Origin: Idiomarina rhizosphaerae
GTDB lineage: Bacteria > Pseudomonadota > Gammaproteobacteria > Enterobacterales > Alteromonadaceae
Direction of reading: 5' to 3'
Length of the DNA: 64,000 nucleotides
NCBI RefSeq assembly: GCF_024159085.1
Contig: NZ_JAMZDE010000007.1
Coordinates: forward strand, 248,001-312,000
The notes under the pieces were generated by a model. The model saw nothing but the letters and a program-made list of their open reading frames with translations, was not told where the DNA came from and did no database searches. Shown one piece after another: positions 7,311 through 17,349 of this stretch. The number at the start of each line of letters is the position of its first letter. Positions within the stretch are counted from its first letter, which is position 1. Both the position numbers and the translations under genes were made by a program.

Positions 7311-8657
7311 ATGAAACTCGAAAAATCGCTTTTATGTATTGGTATTACTTTGGCACTGTCGTCCTGTGGCGGCTCAGACAGCGGCAGTTCCGGTAGTTCA
7401 GATGGCTCTGCCGGTGGTGGTGACAATAATTACGCTTTTTGTTCTGCTGAATATCAAAATGAAGAATTTTTCGAGTACATGAAAGAGGATTACTTCTGGG
7501 CAAGCCAGCTACAGGAGAGTTTAGACCCTGAGGCCTTTGACGACGTTTATGCGGTTCTTGAGGAATTACGCGTGCCGGAGGATACCTACAGCTATATTCT
7601 TACGGAAGAGGAATATGATCAGTTGTTTGTCAGTGCCACTTACTTCGGGTTTGGTTTTTCAATGGAGCAAATTAGCGCCAGCCGGGTAAAAATCCGTTTT
7701 GTTTATGACGGTTCGCCTGCTGCCGCTGCAGGTATGGAGCGCGCTGACGAAATTCTGGCTATTGATGGCGTATCCGTTTCTGAATTATTGGCCAATGGAG
7801 AGTTCAATGAAGCCCTGGGGCCGAGTGAGCAAGGTCTGAGCCGTGAAATTACCTGGCAAAAGCCGGATGGAACCGAGCAGACCGAATTATTGAGCAAAGT
7901 TGAAGTAGAAACCAATACTGTTATGGGGGCTCAAACTTACACACAAAATGAAGAAACAGTTGGTTACTTTGCTTTGGACTCCTTTATAAACCGGACAGGC
8001 GGCGACTTAAACAATGCTTTTGACCTTTTCGCCACCGAAGGTATTAACCATTTAGTCATTGATGTGCGCTATAACGGCGGTGGTTTAATTCGTTATGCCA
8101 ATCAAATCGCAACTCAGACTGCAGGCAGCAATGTGCTGGGTAAAACCTTCCTGCAATACCGCTTTAACGAGCAGAACAGCGACCAGAACCAGACCCTCCC
8201 TTTTAGTTTGGTCGATGGTGTCGAGCAATTAGATTTAGACCGGGTATTTGTGCTGACCACCGGCAGCAGTTGTTCGTCTTCAGAAATCATTATTAACTCG
8301 TTAAGCCCACATATTGAAGTTGTCACTATAGGCGAACAGACATGTGGAAAGCCTGTCGGTCAGCAGCCCGCCGAGCTGTGCGATAAAATCACTTTTGCCA
8401 TTAACTTTGAAACGGTTAACTCAGAGGGTGAAGGTAAATATTACGACGGTATAGAGCCAAACTGCGCCGTTGAAGATGAAATAAAGGCTGACTGGGGTAG
8501 CCCGGAGGACCCATTAACGGCGGCTGCAAACACATACATTAGTACCGGCAGTTGCCCGGTAAGCGCTGCCAGCGCAGAAATAAAAAAGAGCGCTCAGGCG
8601 CGCTCTTTTGTTAAACCTATTCACAACATGAAGGATAAACGCGAGTCCCTGCAGTAA
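7311..8657 (+). CDS. S41-family (C-terminal processing peptidase-like) lipoprotein
   Basis: 448 aa. Lipoprotein signal with lipobox LSSC (Cys19), then a Gly/Ser-rich linker. A PDZ-like domain follows (GFGFSMEQ...GSPAAAAGMERADEILAIDG, residues about 105-160), then the S41 core: LVIDVRYNGGG and LTTGSSCSSSEIIINSL, where a Ser of SCSSSE sits at the nucleophile position, and GEQTCGKPVGQQP. It is probably exported and lipid-anchored. The substrate is unknown. The catalytic Lys was not located with certainty. The last 26 codons cover a terminator-like hairpin, and a TAA lies one base out of frame at 8581-8583, so the C-terminus may be a frameshift extension. Confidence 0.8.
   Translation: MKLEKSLLCIGITLALSSCGGSDSGSSGSSDGSAGGGDNNYAFCSAEYQNEEFFEYMKEDYFWASQLQESLDPEAFDDVYAVLEELRVPEDTYSYILTEEEYDQLFVSATYFGFGFSMEQISASRVKIRFVYDGSPAAAAGMERADEILAIDGVSVSELLANGEFNEALGPSEQGLSREITWQKPDGTEQTELLSKVEVETNTVMGAQTYTQNEETVGYFALDSFINRTGGDLNNAFDLFATEGINHLVIDVRYNGGGLIRYANQIATQTAGSNVLGKTFLQYRFNEQNSDQNQTLPFSLVDGVEQLDLDRVFVLTTGSSCSSSEIIINSLSPHIEVVTIGEQTCGKPVGQQPAELCDKITFAINFETVNSEGEGKYYDGIEPNCAVEDEIKADWGSPEDPLTAAANTYISTGSCPVSAASAEIKKSAQARSFVKPIHNMKDKRESLQ
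8582..8609 (-). terminator. Rho-independent terminator of fadE, overlapping the end of the S41-type gene
   Basis: Perfect 10-base stem AAAAGAGCGC / GCGCTCTTTT (8584-8593 with 8600-8609) and a 6-base loop. Read on the minus strand it ends in six T residues, the better orientation, 80 bases past the fadE stop. It also has TTTT on the plus strand and may act in both directions. Confidence 0.75.
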
Positions 8658-8688
8658 GATTACACGCAGAGACCCGAGACAGCAGCGG

Positions 8689-11028
8689 TTAGTCTTTAAC
8701 TGCTGCTTTTCTTATGTCGCCTTTAGCTGTGTAGAACTGGTTATTTTCGATAATACCGGGAGCAAAGCTGTCCACGCCAATGGCGGTTAAACGAAGCTCT
8801 TCAGTTTCTGCCAGTTTTGCAGCCGTATCTGCATCCACCAAACCTTTTTCCAAAGCCGCATCTGCAAGCTCTTTACCATTGAGGTTAGAGGATAATTCAC
8901 CACGTTTTTGCGCTTTACGCAGCGTTTTATAAACCGACTTCATTTCCAGCATAGAAATAAAGGCTTTTTCCATGTGTCCTGTGGCATCACCAATACTGTC
9001 TTTCCAGTAACACAAGAAAGTATGACGGTCACGAGTGACGCCCGGCTCCATCATGCTGACACTGATGTCCTGTAAAATTTCATCAGACGGCTTTTTGAAA
9101 TGATTGCCCAGTGGGAATATCAAAATACGCATTACCCACGCCATAAAGCGATTCGGGAAGTTATCAAAGAAGCCGTAGAACGCATCGGCAATGCTGTATA
9201 AATGGTGCTTCAACGCATAATGAACGTAAGGTAAATCAGCTACCTGACGGCCTTCGTCTTCAAAGCGCTTCAGTACTGCCGAGCCCATATATAAATGACT
9301 TAAAATGTCACCTAAGCGGGCTGAAATCATTTCTTTACGTTTCAAATCTCCGCCCATCATCAGCATAGAAATATCTGATGCTAAAGCTAAACCACGGCTC
9401 ATACGACCCAGCTTACGGTAATAATGGGCCGTTTCACCACTCACCGGAGACTCGCCAAAGCGTGCGCCACTTAGGCCCAGCCATAAGCTGCCAAAGACGT
9501 TACTGACGGCAAAACCGATATGTTTCATCAGCAGACCGTCGAACTCACGCATACCCTCATCTTCATTCGGGTTAGCCGCAGCTTTCATTTCTTTAAGTAC
9601 GTAGGGGTGACAACGCGTTGCGCCCTGACCAAATATCATCAGGTTTCGGGTCAGAATATTTGCGCCCTCAACCGTAATAGACACTGGTGTCGCCATGTAG
9701 GCGTGGCCCAGATAGTTATGCGGACCTAATTGAATACCTTTACCGGCGTGAATATCCATTGCATGCTCTAATACTTCACGACCCATTTCGGTCATGTGGT
9801 ATTTGGTCATCGCCGTTACTACCGACGGACTCTGTCCCTGACATAAAGCCGAAATAGTCAGACGACGCATAGATTCCAGAATGTAGTTGGTCCCGCCAAT
9901 TTTACCCATTGATGACTGCACGCCTTCGAACATACCAATTGGCATGCCAAATTGCTGACGCACATAAGCATAAGCACCAGTCATACGCTGAGTTACGTGG
10001 CCTGATGCAGCAGCCAGTGCCGGCAGTGAAATACCGCGCCCTGCTGACAAACATTCAACCAGCATACGCCAGCCTTTACCGGCGTAGTCTGAACCACCAA
10101 TAATCCATTTCAGCGGAATAAAGACGTCTTTACCAAAGGTTGTACCATTTAGAAAAGCCTGGTTCAGAGGAAAATGACGGTCGCCAATTTCAATGCCTTT
10201 GTGCGACGTTGGAATTAACGCACAAGTAATACCTATTTCTTTCTTATCACCTAATAAGGCTTCCGGGTCGTAGAGTTTAAATGCCAACCCCAGAACCGTT
10301 GCTGAAGGTGCTAAGGTAATGTAACGCTTCGACCAGTTAAGACGAATACCAACAACTTCTTCACCCTCGTGCTCGCCTTTACAAATGATCCCTTCATCCG
10401 GAATAGCACCGGCATCTGAGCCAGCTTCAGGCCCGGTTAAGGCAAAACACGGAATGTCGGTGCCATCAGACAGACGCGGCAACCAATAGTCTTTTTGTTC
10501 TTTGGTACCATAATGCGTTAGTAACTCGCCCGGTCCCAGAGAGTTTGGAACCATAACAGAGACCGCAGCACTGATAGAACGACTGGCAATTCGCGAAACA
10601 ATGTAAGAGTTTGCCGCCGGGGTAAAATCGAGGCCGCCGTAATCTTTACCAATGATCATGGCAAAGAAGCGCTCTTTACGCAGATAATCCCAAACTTGTT
10701 TAGGCAGATCACGATCCTGCTGCACAATTTTAAAATCATCCAGCATGTCCAGCAGCTTAGCCAGCTGGTTGTCGACAAACGCCTGTTCTTCGGCAGTGAG
10801 TTTAGGTTCAGGTACATCCAGCAGTTTTTGCCAATCCGGACGTCCACTGAATAGTTCACCATCCCACCAGACATCGCCCGCTTCCATGGCCTCACGCTCA
10901 GTGTCAGACATAGGCGGTAAAATGCGTTTAAAAATAGCAAAAACGGGTTTAGTTACCAGGCTGCGACGGATATCTCCGACTGCAAACACCAGTACCACTA
11001 AAACCACTAACAGAATAAGAATTTCCAT
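8689..11028 (-). CDS. fadE: membrane-anchored acyl-CoA dehydrogenase FadE
   Basis: 779 aa, close to E. coli FadE (about 814) and far larger than ordinary acyl-CoA dehydrogenases. An N-terminal membrane helix (residues 3-18, all Val/Leu/Ile) is followed by acyl-CoA dehydrogenase N, middle and C domains (FALTGPEAGSDAGAIPDEG; GRGISLPALAAASGHVT; MDIHAGKGIQLGPHNYLGH) and the FadE-specific C-terminal region (about residues 480-760, DUF1974 type). It catalyses the first, FAD-dependent step of fatty acid beta-oxidation. It lies 63 bases downstream of a PsrA-type TetR regulator on the same strand, so it is likely co-transcribed or co-regulated. Confidence 0.93.
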   Translation of the reverse strand: MEILILLVVLVVLVFAVGDIRRSLVTKPVFAIFKRILPPMSDTEREAMEAGDVWWDGELFSGRPDWQKLLDVPEPKLTAEEQAFVDNQLAKLLDMLDDFKIVQQDRDLPKQVWDYLRKERFFAMIIGKDYGGLDFTPAANSYIVSRIASRSISAAVSVMVPNSLGPGELLTHYGTKEQKDYWLPRLSDGTDIPCFALTGPEAGSDAGAIPDEGIICKGEHEGEEVVGIRLNWSKRYITLAPSATVLGLAFKLYDPEALLGDKKEIGITCALIPTSHKGIEIGDRHFPLNQAFLNGTTFGKDVFIPLKWIIGGSDYAGKGWRMLVECLSAGRGISLPALAAASGHVTQRMTGAYAYVRQQFGMPIGMFEGVQSSMGKIGGTNYILESMRRLTISALCQGQSPSVVTAMTKYHMTEMGREVLEHAMDIHAGKGIQLGPHNYLGHAYMATPVSITVEGANILTRNLMIFGQGATRCHPYVLKEMKAAANPNEDEGMREFDGLLMKHIGFAVSNVFGSLWLGLSGARFGESPVSGETAHYYRKLGRMSRGLALASDISMLMMGGDLKRKEMISARLGDILSHLYMGSAVLKRFEDEGRQVADLPYVHYALKHHLYSIADAFYGFFDNFPNRFMAWVMRILIFPLGNHFKKPSDEILQDISVSMMEPGVTRDRHTFLCYWKDSIGDATGHMEKAFISMLEMKSVYKTLRKAQKRGELSSNLNGKELADAALEKGLVDADTAAKLAETEELRLTAIGVDSFAPGIIENNQFYTAKGDIRKAAVKD

Positions 11029-11091
11029 GGGTATCTCCAGTGCACCATCACAATAAAAGTGTAGTCAAATCTCAAACTTACGACAGGTTGT

Positions 11092-11718
11092 TTACGCTTC
11101 TTCCAGCCCGCCGGAAACAAATGGGATCAAATGATCGATAACGTCCTGCGCACCCACTTTTTGATTGAATTCGGCCTCCGCAATTTCAATCAGAGCTTGT
11201 CCCGATACCTGGGCAAAAACTGCAGCTCCCAGAATAAAGTGTAGACGCCAGAACATTTGTTGCTCATCCAAATGTGGATTTGCGCGCTTTAATAAAGCCA
11301 TTAAATGCTGTAATACCTCACCAAACTCTTGCTGAGTGTATTTACGTAAATGGCCCTGAATTTCAGAGTAAGCAAAGCCCAGTAATCTTAAAAAGATATC
11401 GGGACCGTGTTTATTGACTTCGGTTAACTTTGCCAAAGGTATTTTAAAGCGCTTAAACAGCTCTTCTGTTTTTAGCTCGCTCTGCTGCTCTGCCAGTTTC
11501 AACTGTTCTTCCAGCACTGGCATAAAAACAACCAGATAACGTGCCATTACGGCCTGAATAAGTGCTTTTTTTGAGCCAAAATGATAGTTTACAGAAGCAA
11601 GGTTAACCCCTGCTTCCTGCGTAATTTGCCGTAGTGAAGTCTGCTCAAACCCATCACGGGAAAAGAGCATTTCTGCGGCATTCAGTATTTTCTTTTGAGT
11701 CGGAATTCGGGCTGCCAT
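11092..11718 (-). CDS. psrA: TetR-family fatty-acid regulator, PsrA-like
   Basis: 208 aa. TetR helix-turn-helix at residues about 8-55: ILNAAEMLFSRDGFEQTSLR then AGVNLASVNYHFGSKKALIQ, a stretch characteristic of PsrA of Pseudomonas and Shewanella. The C-terminal effector-binding domain is all-helical. In those organisms PsrA represses fatty acid degradation genes and is released by long-chain acyl ligands. Here it is followed by fadE. A palindrome with PsrA-box form lies just upstream (11739-11754). The start codon has no clear Shine-Dalgarno. Confidence 0.8.
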   Translation of the reverse strand: MAARIPTQKKILNAAEMLFSRDGFEQTSLRQITQEAGVNLASVNYHFGSKKALIQAVMARYLVVFMPVLEEQLKLAEQQSELKTEELFKRFKIPLAKLTEVNKHGPDIFLRLLGFAYSEIQGHLRKYTQQEFGEVLQHLMALLKRANPHLDEQQMFWRLHFILGAAVFAQVSGQALIEIAEAEFNQKVGAQDVIDHLIPFVSGGLEEA

Positions 11719-11738
11719 GAAATAAATAAACGCATGAT

Positions 11739-11754
11739 TTAAACATGCGTTTAA
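11739..11754. promoter_or_regulatory. PsrA-type operator upstream of psrA
   Basis: TTAAACATGCGTTTAA: arms TTAAAC/GTTTAA with a 4-base centre, matching the known AAAC-N(2-4)-GTTT PsrA box. It is nested in a second inverted repeat, AAACGCATG...CATGCGTTT (11728-11752, 7-base spacer). A possible psrA promoter on the minus strand is TTGCAC (11776-11781), 17 bases, TAGATT (11753-11758), so the operator would overlap the -10 and start site: classic autorepression. Confidence 0.6.
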
Positions 11755-11832
11755 TCTAATTCATGTCGTTTCAGCGTGCAAGTGTTCGCTGAATTTATTT
11801 TTGGTAAGAGTGTAAACCTTAGTAGGCTGCAC

Positions 11833-13326
11833 TTAATGGCGCCAATAATGACGGTGAAACAAAATAAGTACGGTCATAATTTCCAGCCGCCCTGCCAACA
11901 TCGCAAAAATTAACAGCAGTTTAGCACCAGCATCAAGACTGGAGAAATTACCCGCTGGACCAATAATATCGCCTAATCCAGGCCCCACATTACCCACGGC
12001 CGTGGCGGCACCAGATATCGCCGTCATAAAATCCAGATCGAATAACGATAAACCCAATGCAATAACCGCTATCAGTAAGAAATACATAAAGCAAAAAGCG
12101 ACCATTGAGCCAAGTAAAGAGTCATTTACCCGACGATCCTGATAGGTCTGAACACTAACCAGGTTGGGATGAATTAACTGGCTGAACTGTTTTCTTAACA
12201 ACAGCTGCGACAACTGAAAACGAAAAATTTTCATACCGCCGGAAGTGGAACCGGTACAACCACCAATAAACATTAAGTAGAAGAAAGCCATTAATGACCA
12301 GCTTCCCCAATTTCCGTAGTCTTCGGTTGCGTAGCCGGTTGTCGTCACTACCGAGACGACATTAAATGCCGTATGCATTAACGCGTCACCTAAATCCCGA
12401 CCTTTAATTATCTGAACCAGAGTAATCAACGCAATAGCAATGAGAAGAAAAGTCACAAAAGCCCGTACCTGGCTATCCTTCCAAAGTGGTCCAAAGTCGC
12501 CTTTTACAAAGCGTATGTAGAGCACAAACGGTAGGGCTCCTGCCACCATAAAAATAGTGCCCGTTATCACCAAAAATGGTGTATCAGAGAAATGCCCAAA
12601 AGACGCATCGTAGTTAGAGAAGCCTGCTGTCGCTATAGTGGTCATGCCGTGCACAAAGGCATCAAAACTGCCCATACCGCCAATTAAATACAAGCTAATA
12701 ACGGCAGCCGTCAAAATGAGATAAACCCGCCCTATTGCCAAAACCATATGACTGGAGCGTGGCATAAATTTACCCGACATATCGGAAGATTCAGCCTGGA
12801 ACAGACGCATGCCGCCAACCTGCAAAAACGGCAAAATGGCCATGGCCATAACGATAATTCCAATTCCGCCCAACCATTGCAGCATAGCCCGCCACAACAA
12901 AACACTCGCGGGTAAATCGTCCAGCCCCGAAATAACGGTAGCTCCGGTTGTGGTAATGGCTGACATAGCTTCAAACCACGCACTGGAGAAGTCCAGGTAG
13001 GGTCGCGCAAAAATAAATGGCAAGGTTGCGAATAAGCTGGCCGAAACCCAGCATAAGGAGGTTAACAGGAAAACTTGTCGTGCCCGCAGTTTGGCTTCCC
13101 CCGCTGGCTGCAAAAACAAAAGCAAACCAAAAACCAGACCCAGACTGGATAATGTCAGGTAAGTCCACTGCTCTTTTTCACCATTAACCACCGCCATAAC
13201 AAAGGGTGCCAGCAAGGCGATAGAAAGCAAAGCAATGAGCCCGCCAATGGCTTTCAGCAATAACTTAATAGCCTGGCGCTTATCAAGCGGAGTCTGACGC
13301 AATGACTGGCTGGCCTGCATTGACAT
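11833..13326 (-). CDS. trkH: Trk system potassium uptake protein TrkH
   Basis: 497 aa with about ten hydrophobic membrane segments. Four K+ selectivity-filter loops are visible, each with the key glycine: AITTTGATVI, TIATAGFSNYD, VTTTGYATEDY and AVGNVGPGLG. Length fits TrkH/TrkG. It forms the inner-membrane pore of the Trk K+ uptake system and needs cytoplasmic TrkA, which is not in this window. It starts 4 bases after the kdsA stop with no strong Shine-Dalgarno, suggesting translational coupling. Confidence 0.92.
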   Translation of the reverse strand: MSMQASQSLRQTPLDKRQAIKLLLKAIGGLIALLSIALLAPFVMAVVNGEKEQWTYLTLSSLGLVFGLLLFLQPAGEAKLRARQVFLLTSLCWVSASLFATLPFIFARPYLDFSSAWFEAMSAITTTGATVISGLDDLPASVLLWRAMLQWLGGIGIIVMAMAILPFLQVGGMRLFQAESSDMSGKFMPRSSHMVLAIGRVYLILTAAVISLYLIGGMGSFDAFVHGMTTIATAGFSNYDASFGHFSDTPFLVITGTIFMVAGALPFVLYIRFVKGDFGPLWKDSQVRAFVTFLLIAIALITLVQIIKGRDLGDALMHTAFNVVSVVTTTGYATEDYGNWGSWSLMAFFYLMFIGGCTGSTSGGMKIFRFQLSQLLLRKQFSQLIHPNLVSVQTYQDRRVNDSLLGSMVAFCFMYFLLIAVIALGLSLFDLDFMTAISGAATAVGNVGPGLGDIIGPAGNFSSLDAGAKLLLIFAMLAGRLEIMTVLILFHRHYWRH

Positions 13327-13330
13327 AGTT

Positions 13331-14188
<858 letters not shown>

Positions 14189-15460
14189 TTAACTACCAAC
14201 AACTCGTAGAATCTGTCCGGCGAAATACGCCATATACGTTCCAAGCGCATAACCCATTACCGCTAATAGTACACCAACCGGTGCCAATGACGGATGAAAA
14301 GCTGAAGCAACAACCGGTGCTGACGCTGCGCCCCCCACATTAGCCTGACTACCCACTGCCATATAAAATACAGGAGCACGAAGCAGTTTAGCCACGAATA
14401 ACATAAGCCCGGCGTGGATCAGCATCCAGATGGCACCAATTAAGAAATACTTAGGCGCTTCTACTATTTTGGTTACGTCCATATGCAGACCAATGCTGGC
14501 CACCAGAATGTAAACAAAAACGGAGCCTATTTTAGACGCTCCGGCAGCTTCCAGAGAACGAGCCCGGGTGAAGGAAAGTGCAATACCGCCAGCAGTGGCT
14601 AAAACAATAACCCAGAAAAACAGACTGTCCAGGCTGAACTTACTTAATGCGGGATAGTGAGTTGCAATACCCGGAGCTATCCAGTCAGCCAGCAAATGCG
14701 CTAACCCCGCAACACCGAAACCAACAGCCAGAATCAGCATTAAATCGCGTAAGCTTGGGTTTCTGACATGCTCCTCTTCATACTGCTCCACTTTACGGCG
14801 AATGTTATCGATAGCGGATGTATCAGCACCGGTGCGTGCATCAATTTTCTTAGCATTTGCCGCCATATAAAGCAGCACAGCCATCCATAAGTTGGCAACA
14901 ATAATGTCTACGGTCACCATGGCTGAGAAAATATCGCCGCCGACTTCGTAAACTTCTTTCATTGCAGCCTGATTTGCACCACCACCAATCCAGCTTCCGG
15001 CAATGGTTGTCATACCACGCCACACAGCATCGGGGCCAGCACCGTCAAGCATTTCCGGGAATATGGCAGACACCAGTAACAAGGCTATAGGGCCGCCAAT
15101 GACAATACCGAAAGTACCGGTTAAAAATAGGATCAGAGCTTTTGACCCAAGACCCATAATGGCTTTTAAATCCAGACTTAAGGTAAGCAGCACCATACAG
15201 GCTGGTAACAGATAATCCATTGCTATATCTGTTACGGCGGTTTGATTTCCGTCGACAATACCGAACGTATTCAGCAAAGACGGTATGAAATAGCAAAGCA
15301 ATAAAGCCGGAACAAAACGATAGAATTTCTTGAAAAAAGGATGCTCGCTGCTATTGGTATAAAACACAAAACCAAGAATGGCCAGTAATAAACCAATAAC
15401 AACCCCATCGTTAGTGATTAAGGCATTCGTTTCCGAAACAACAGACTCAGGCGCTAACAT
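14189..15460 (-). CDS. DUF819-family integral membrane protein
   Basis: 423 aa with about ten or eleven membrane segments. Recognised as the DUF819/YjcL-type family from LPACMVLLTLSLDLKAIMGLG, the SWIGGGANQAAMKEVYEVG block and the C-terminal half with AVGSQANVGGAASAPVVASA. Both blocks have the small-residue pattern of carrier re-entrant loops, so a secondary transporter is likely, but no substrate is known to me. The central loop (residues about 205-235) is charged and cytoplasmic. AGGAG Shine-Dalgarno ahead of the ATG at 15460; 12 bases from the kdsA start. Confidence 0.8.
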   Translation of the reverse strand: MLAPESVVSETNALITNDGVVIGLLLAILGFVFYTNSSEHPFFKKFYRFVPALLLCYFIPSLLNTFGIVDGNQTAVTDIAMDYLLPACMVLLTLSLDLKAIMGLGSKALILFLTGTFGIVIGGPIALLLVSAIFPEMLDGAGPDAVWRGMTTIAGSWIGGGANQAAMKEVYEVGGDIFSAMVTVDIIVANLWMAVLLYMAANAKKIDARTGADTSAIDNIRRKVEQYEEEHVRNPSLRDLMLILAVGFGVAGLAHLLADWIAPGIATHYPALSKFSLDSLFFWVIVLATAGGIALSFTRARSLEAAGASKIGSVFVYILVASIGLHMDVTKIVEAPKYFLIGAIWMLIHAGLMLFVAKLLRAPVFYMAVGSQANVGGAASAPVVASAFHPSLAPVGVLLAVMGYALGTYMAYFAGQILRVVGS

Positions 15461-15475
15461 AGGTACTCCTTTTAC

Positions 15476-15850
15476 TTAACCGGCAATAAGTGCTTGTTTG
15501 GACAAGGCCACGTGCAATAGAAATGCTATCCAACCGCAAGCGCCAATAAAACCAAGCCAGCGCGCACCCGCTGTTTTTCCTTTCATAGCTAAGACACCAA
15601 AGCCAATATAAGCAATAACACCTATGACTTTGTCAGTTAACCAGGGAACCTGAATTGGGTACATGCTTAACGTCACCATGATACCGACCGCACTAAGCAA
15701 CAATAAGGTATCGTTAATGTGAGGAACTATCTTCAACCACTTCTTTTTTAATAGGGGTGAATCAAGAAGCAGAAGCACAAAACGGAATAAAAAAAGGCTG
15801 ATCGAAATCAGCACAAATAATACATGCAGGTGTTTAAAAGCAGCGTACAC
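15476..15850 (-). CDS. SirB2-family membrane protein
   Basis: 124 aa with four membrane segments and the family start YAAFKHLHVLFVLISISLFL, plus KIVPHINDTLLLLSAVG and GVLAMKG. SirB2 proteins commonly sit between prmC and kdsA in gammaproteobacterial hemA operons, as here. The name comes from a Salmonella invasion-gene effect; the biochemical function is unknown. GTG start at 15850 with an AGAGG Shine-Dalgarno. Confidence 0.85.
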   Translation of the reverse strand: MYAAFKHLHVLFVLISISLFLFRFVLLLLDSPLLKKKWLKIVPHINDTLLLLSAVGIMVTLSMYPIQVPWLTDKVIGVIAYIGFGVLAMKGKTAGARWLGFIGACGWIAFLLHVALSKQALIAG

Positions 15851-15874
15851 AGTAACCTCTTATTTTTAATTTAA

Positions 15875-17347
15875 TTAAATGGTTCTCAACTCAGGCAGGG
15901 ATTTTATAACAACATCAAGAAACTTAGGTGAATAATAGCGGCCCCGTTCATCTTTCAGGCGTACAGCAATATCGCTGTCACTAATGTCACTTTCCCACCA
16001 ATCCAGCAACTGCTCGGTCAACAGAAGAACTTGAGTGCTTATTGCAATATCCGAACCTTGTTTACCTTCGGGCAGACCCAGTCCGTCCCAGCGCTCTAGT
16101 CTTTCAATTAGTGCCCTGTGCGCATTTTGTGTTGCTTCGTGCTCACCGTGCCCCAACGCTCGTAATGAGCGGGAAACTCGTTGCTGACACGTGGTTTCTA
16201 CCGCTGCAGCCGCATCTGAAGCGCAATTCAGCAACGGCCGCGCCTGCGCAAATAAAGACCAGGCCAAAGCCGTTGTCTCAGCGTCTTCTGCCGCGACTTT
16301 TTGAGCTACAGCGTACGCCAACCGGACTTCGCTATTTTGCTCCAGAATGCCGTTAAAGTGGCTGGCATGGTGCAGCATAAGTTGGTCAGCTAAACGCGCC
16401 AGAAACTGATCGGAATCTTCCAGACAGACCACGTTATCCTGTGCCAGCTGTACGTTTTCAGAAAATAGCTGAAGTACATGGTGATCATCGGCCGTAAGTG
16501 CTCTGGACAATCCGCCGATAAACAAAACAGAACCGTGCGACCGGCAATGACTTCGGCAATACAACAACACGAAGTCGTCACCATAATACGAGCCATGATT
16601 TGCGATAACATGCTCTAGCTCGGCTAAGGCTTTTGACGGAATAACCGAACGCAAAGTCTGACCAACGCACACTCCGGAATCTTCCCCATGAGCGGCTAAC
16701 ACTTTATAGGACGAGCCGTCTTCATTGGAAGTCGCGTACAAGGTTTGTTTGGCACCGCCGATAACCCAGCTCAACTGCTGCACTAAACCATCAACAAAAC
16801 TGTTCATTGGTTGCAGAGCATAGAGATTTGCCGAAGCGGCGATGATTTTCTCAAGCCCGTGACGACTTTGGTCAATGGACATGATATCGCGGTACGAACG
16901 CAGCGATGACATTACTGCAGTAAAGAGTTTCTGTGCGGTAAGTTCGGTTTTGGATTTGTAGTCGTTGATGTCGTAGTTGACGATAACCGTGCGTTCAGGT
17001 GCCTGCCCCGGCTGCCCTGTTCGCAAAATAATACGGGTAAAGTGGTTGTCGGCCTCTTCCCGAATATAACGTGCCACCTGCAGTCCGGCATCATCGGTTT
17101 CCATAACAACATCCAGCAGTAATATGGCTGCGTCAGGATGCTCATCAATTAACTGCTTTGCCTCTTCACCAGAAAAAGCACTGTAAAACTTTAAACCACG
17201 ACCTAAAAAATTAAAGTCGTTGAGTGCCAGTTTGGTTACCGCATGCACCTCTGGTTCATCATCGACAATCAGAATTTTCCAGTATTCTGTCGGTAATTTT
17301 GTGGTTTGCTGGCTGGCTTCGTCAGCAAACATAAACTGATTGCTCAT
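15875..17347 (-). CDS. response regulator with DUF3369 and a decayed HD-GYP domain
   Basis: 490 aa. Receiver domain at residues about 22-150: acidic pair D29/D30, phosphoacceptor D79 (LLLDVVMETDDAG) and Lys in DYKSKTEL. Middle region (about 165-315; YRDIMSIDQSRHGLEKIIAA) is of the DUF3369 type that usually links a receiver to HD-GYP. The C-terminal 170 residues align in outline with HD-GYP, including RLERWDGLGLPEGKQGSDIA where active enzymes have HHERxDGxGYP, but the HD dyad and most metal ligands are absent. It is therefore probably not a c-di-GMP phosphodiesterase. It is inserted between prmC and sirB2, 2 bases after the prmC stop. Confidence 0.8.
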   Translation of the reverse strand: MSNQFMFADEASQQTTKLPTEYWKILIVDDEPEVHAVTKLALNDFNFLGRGLKFYSAFSGEEAKQLIDEHPDAAILLLDVVMETDDAGLQVARYIREEADNHFTRIILRTGQPGQAPERTVIVNYDINDYKSKTELTAQKLFTAVMSSLRSYRDIMSIDQSRHGLEKIIAASANLYALQPMNSFVDGLVQQLSWVIGGAKQTLYATSNEDGSSYKVLAAHGEDSGVCVGQTLRSVIPSKALAELEHVIANHGSYYGDDFVLLYCRSHCRSHGSVLFIGGLSRALTADDHHVLQLFSENVQLAQDNVVCLEDSDQFLARLADQLMLHHASHFNGILEQNSEVRLAYAVAQKVAAEDAETTALAWSLFAQARPLLNCASDAAAAVETTCQQRVSRSLRALGHGEHEATQNAHRALIERLERWDGLGLPEGKQGSDIAISTQVLLLTEQLLDWWESDISDSDIAVRLKDERGRYYSPKFLDVVIKSLPELRTI

Positions 17348-17349
17348 TA

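Noticed and set aside
11770-11793. Hairpin TTCAGCG / CGCTGAA followed by T-rich sequence on the plus strand
   Set aside because: The T-run is on the plus strand, but the adjacent trkH and psrA are on the minus strand, so it does not fit as the trkH terminator; it also overlaps the predicted psrA -35.
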